A stretch of 64,000 nucleotides of DNA from Halisarca cf. caerulea (taxonomy: Eukaryota > Porifera > Demospongiae > Chondrillida > Halisarcidae): positions 1,264,001 to 1,328,000 of the forward strand of contig CAUJGJ010000093.1 in the NCBI GenBank assembly GCA_963170055.1, in the 5' to 3' direction. The translations under genes were made by a program, and so were the position numbers. Each line of letters begins with the position of its first letter. Positions within the stretch are counted from its first letter, which is position 1. Below are positions 63,966 to 64,000 of this stretch, piece by piece. The notes under the pieces are model-generated. The model was not told where the DNA came from, ran no database searches, and worked only from the letters and a program-made list of their open reading frames with translations.

Positions 63966-64000
63966 ATTTCAGCTTAAACAACTATTCCAATGTCTCTTTA
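63966..64000 (+). repeat. Partial monomer at the window edge
   Basis: The first 35 bp of the next monomer (ATTTCAGCTT to TCTCTTTA). The array therefore runs on beyond the right end, and the left edge likewise starts exactly at a monomer head. Confidence 0.97.

Larger units (their letters stand above)
1..64000 (+). repeat. 133-bp satellite DNA array, 481 full monomers plus 35 bp
   Basis: The window is a continuous head-to-tail array of a 133-bp monomer beginning with ATTTCAGCTT. Successive copies start at 1, 134, 267, 400 and so on to 63966. Three small deletions sum to 8 bp and explain the full phase difference between 1 and 63966 (481 x 133 minus 8). All copies lie in one orientation. The first copy has 30 G/C in 133 bp. 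No mobile element or unique sequence interrupts the array, and neither end is reached. Because 133 is not a multiple of 3, every reading frame passes through all three frames of the monomer within 399 bp, and each frame meets TAA or TAG stops on both strands, so long ORFs are impossible. Such arrays are typical of eukaryotic centromeric or pericentromeric heterochromatin; that location is inferred. Confidence 0.99.
42820..64000 (+). repeat. Domain III: K-led HOR domain (15-mer family)
   Basis: All monomers belong to the K-led family. Type D and type B with m73 T are absent; J, K, m129 G tails, m131 A tails and the AA m39-40 type are present. Unit lengths are 16, 9, 11, 15, 15, 15, 6, 15, 15, 15, 8 and at least 11 monomers, counted from K to K from 43884. 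Confidence 0.9.

Noticed and set aside
1..64000. CRISPR array
   Set aside because: The repeats are regular, but the whole 133-bp unit is repeated and there are no unique spacers between short repeats. No cas-like coding sequence is present.
1..64000. Protein-coding repeats or short ORFs
   Set aside because: The monomer has stops in all frames, and 133 bp shifts the frame each copy. No open frame of useful length can exist, and the substitutions show no codon pattern.
1..64000. Telomeric or subtelomeric repeats
   Set aside because: No short G-rich repeat occurs on either strand. The unit is 133 bp and very AT-rich.
1..64000. Assignment to a named species satellite
   Set aside because: I do not recognise this 133-bp monomer from memory, and no database search was possible.

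Overview
The whole 64-kb window is one uninterrupted, head-to-tail satellite DNA array. The basic unit is a very AT-rich 133-bp monomer; the first copy, 1-133, has 30 G or C bases (about 23% GC). Taking the A of ATTTCAG as monomer position m1, the window holds 481 complete monomers and a 35-bp start of the next one at 63966-64000, all in the same orientation. I found only three length changes: 4 bp lost near 10350, 3 bp near 23470 and 1 bp at 46550/46551. Together they account exactly for the 8-bp phase shift between the two ends. I see no gene, RNA gene, transposon, telomere repeat or unique spacer. A long array of this kind, with layered higher-order repeats (HORs), points to a eukaryotic genome and to centromeric or other constitutive heterochromatin. 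The sequence alone does not let me name the species.

Monomers fall into recurrent types set by a few diagnostic positions (m3, m5, m29-31, m39-42, m45, m49, m56, m73-74, m78, m81-82, m87-88, m91, m108, m112, m125, m129, m131-132). I call them A, A', B, B', B'', C, C'', D, E, F, G, G', H, J and K; an example of most is given as a feature. The order of types reveals HORs. From 1 to about 11.3 kb the array is built from a 5-mer (F-A-B-C-D, 665 bp) and a 4-mer (E-B'-C-D, 532 bp), with hybrid monomers at unequal-exchange junctions. From 11.3 to 36.3 kb large nested tandem duplications dominate: 36 monomers (4788 bp), then 51 monomers (6783 bp), then 32 monomers (4256 bp). They carry new types G, G', A', C'' and H. 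From 36.3 to 42.8 kb is a mixed zone with an 11-monomer (1463 bp) and an 8-monomer (1064 bp) tandem duplication.

Near 42.8 kb the monomer repertoire switches. Types D and B (m73 T) stop, and J, K, the m129 G tail and the m39-40 AA type begin. From 48671 onward a regular 15-mer HOR of 1995 bp takes over, with six full-length copies starting at 48671, 50666, 52661, 55454, 57449 and 59444. They are interrupted by a 6-monomer remnant (54656-55453) and followed by an 8-monomer remnant (61439-62502) and an unfinished unit.

Each monomer also carries recurring small structure: a perfect 8-bp inverted repeat (m58-65 with m73-80), a single CpG inside AACGTT (m43-48), a run of A-tracts spaced about 8-10 bp, and long blocks that hardly vary. 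These are the best candidates for a structural or protein-binding role. Monomer types were assigned by eye, and all offsets were checked arithmetically as multiples of 133.
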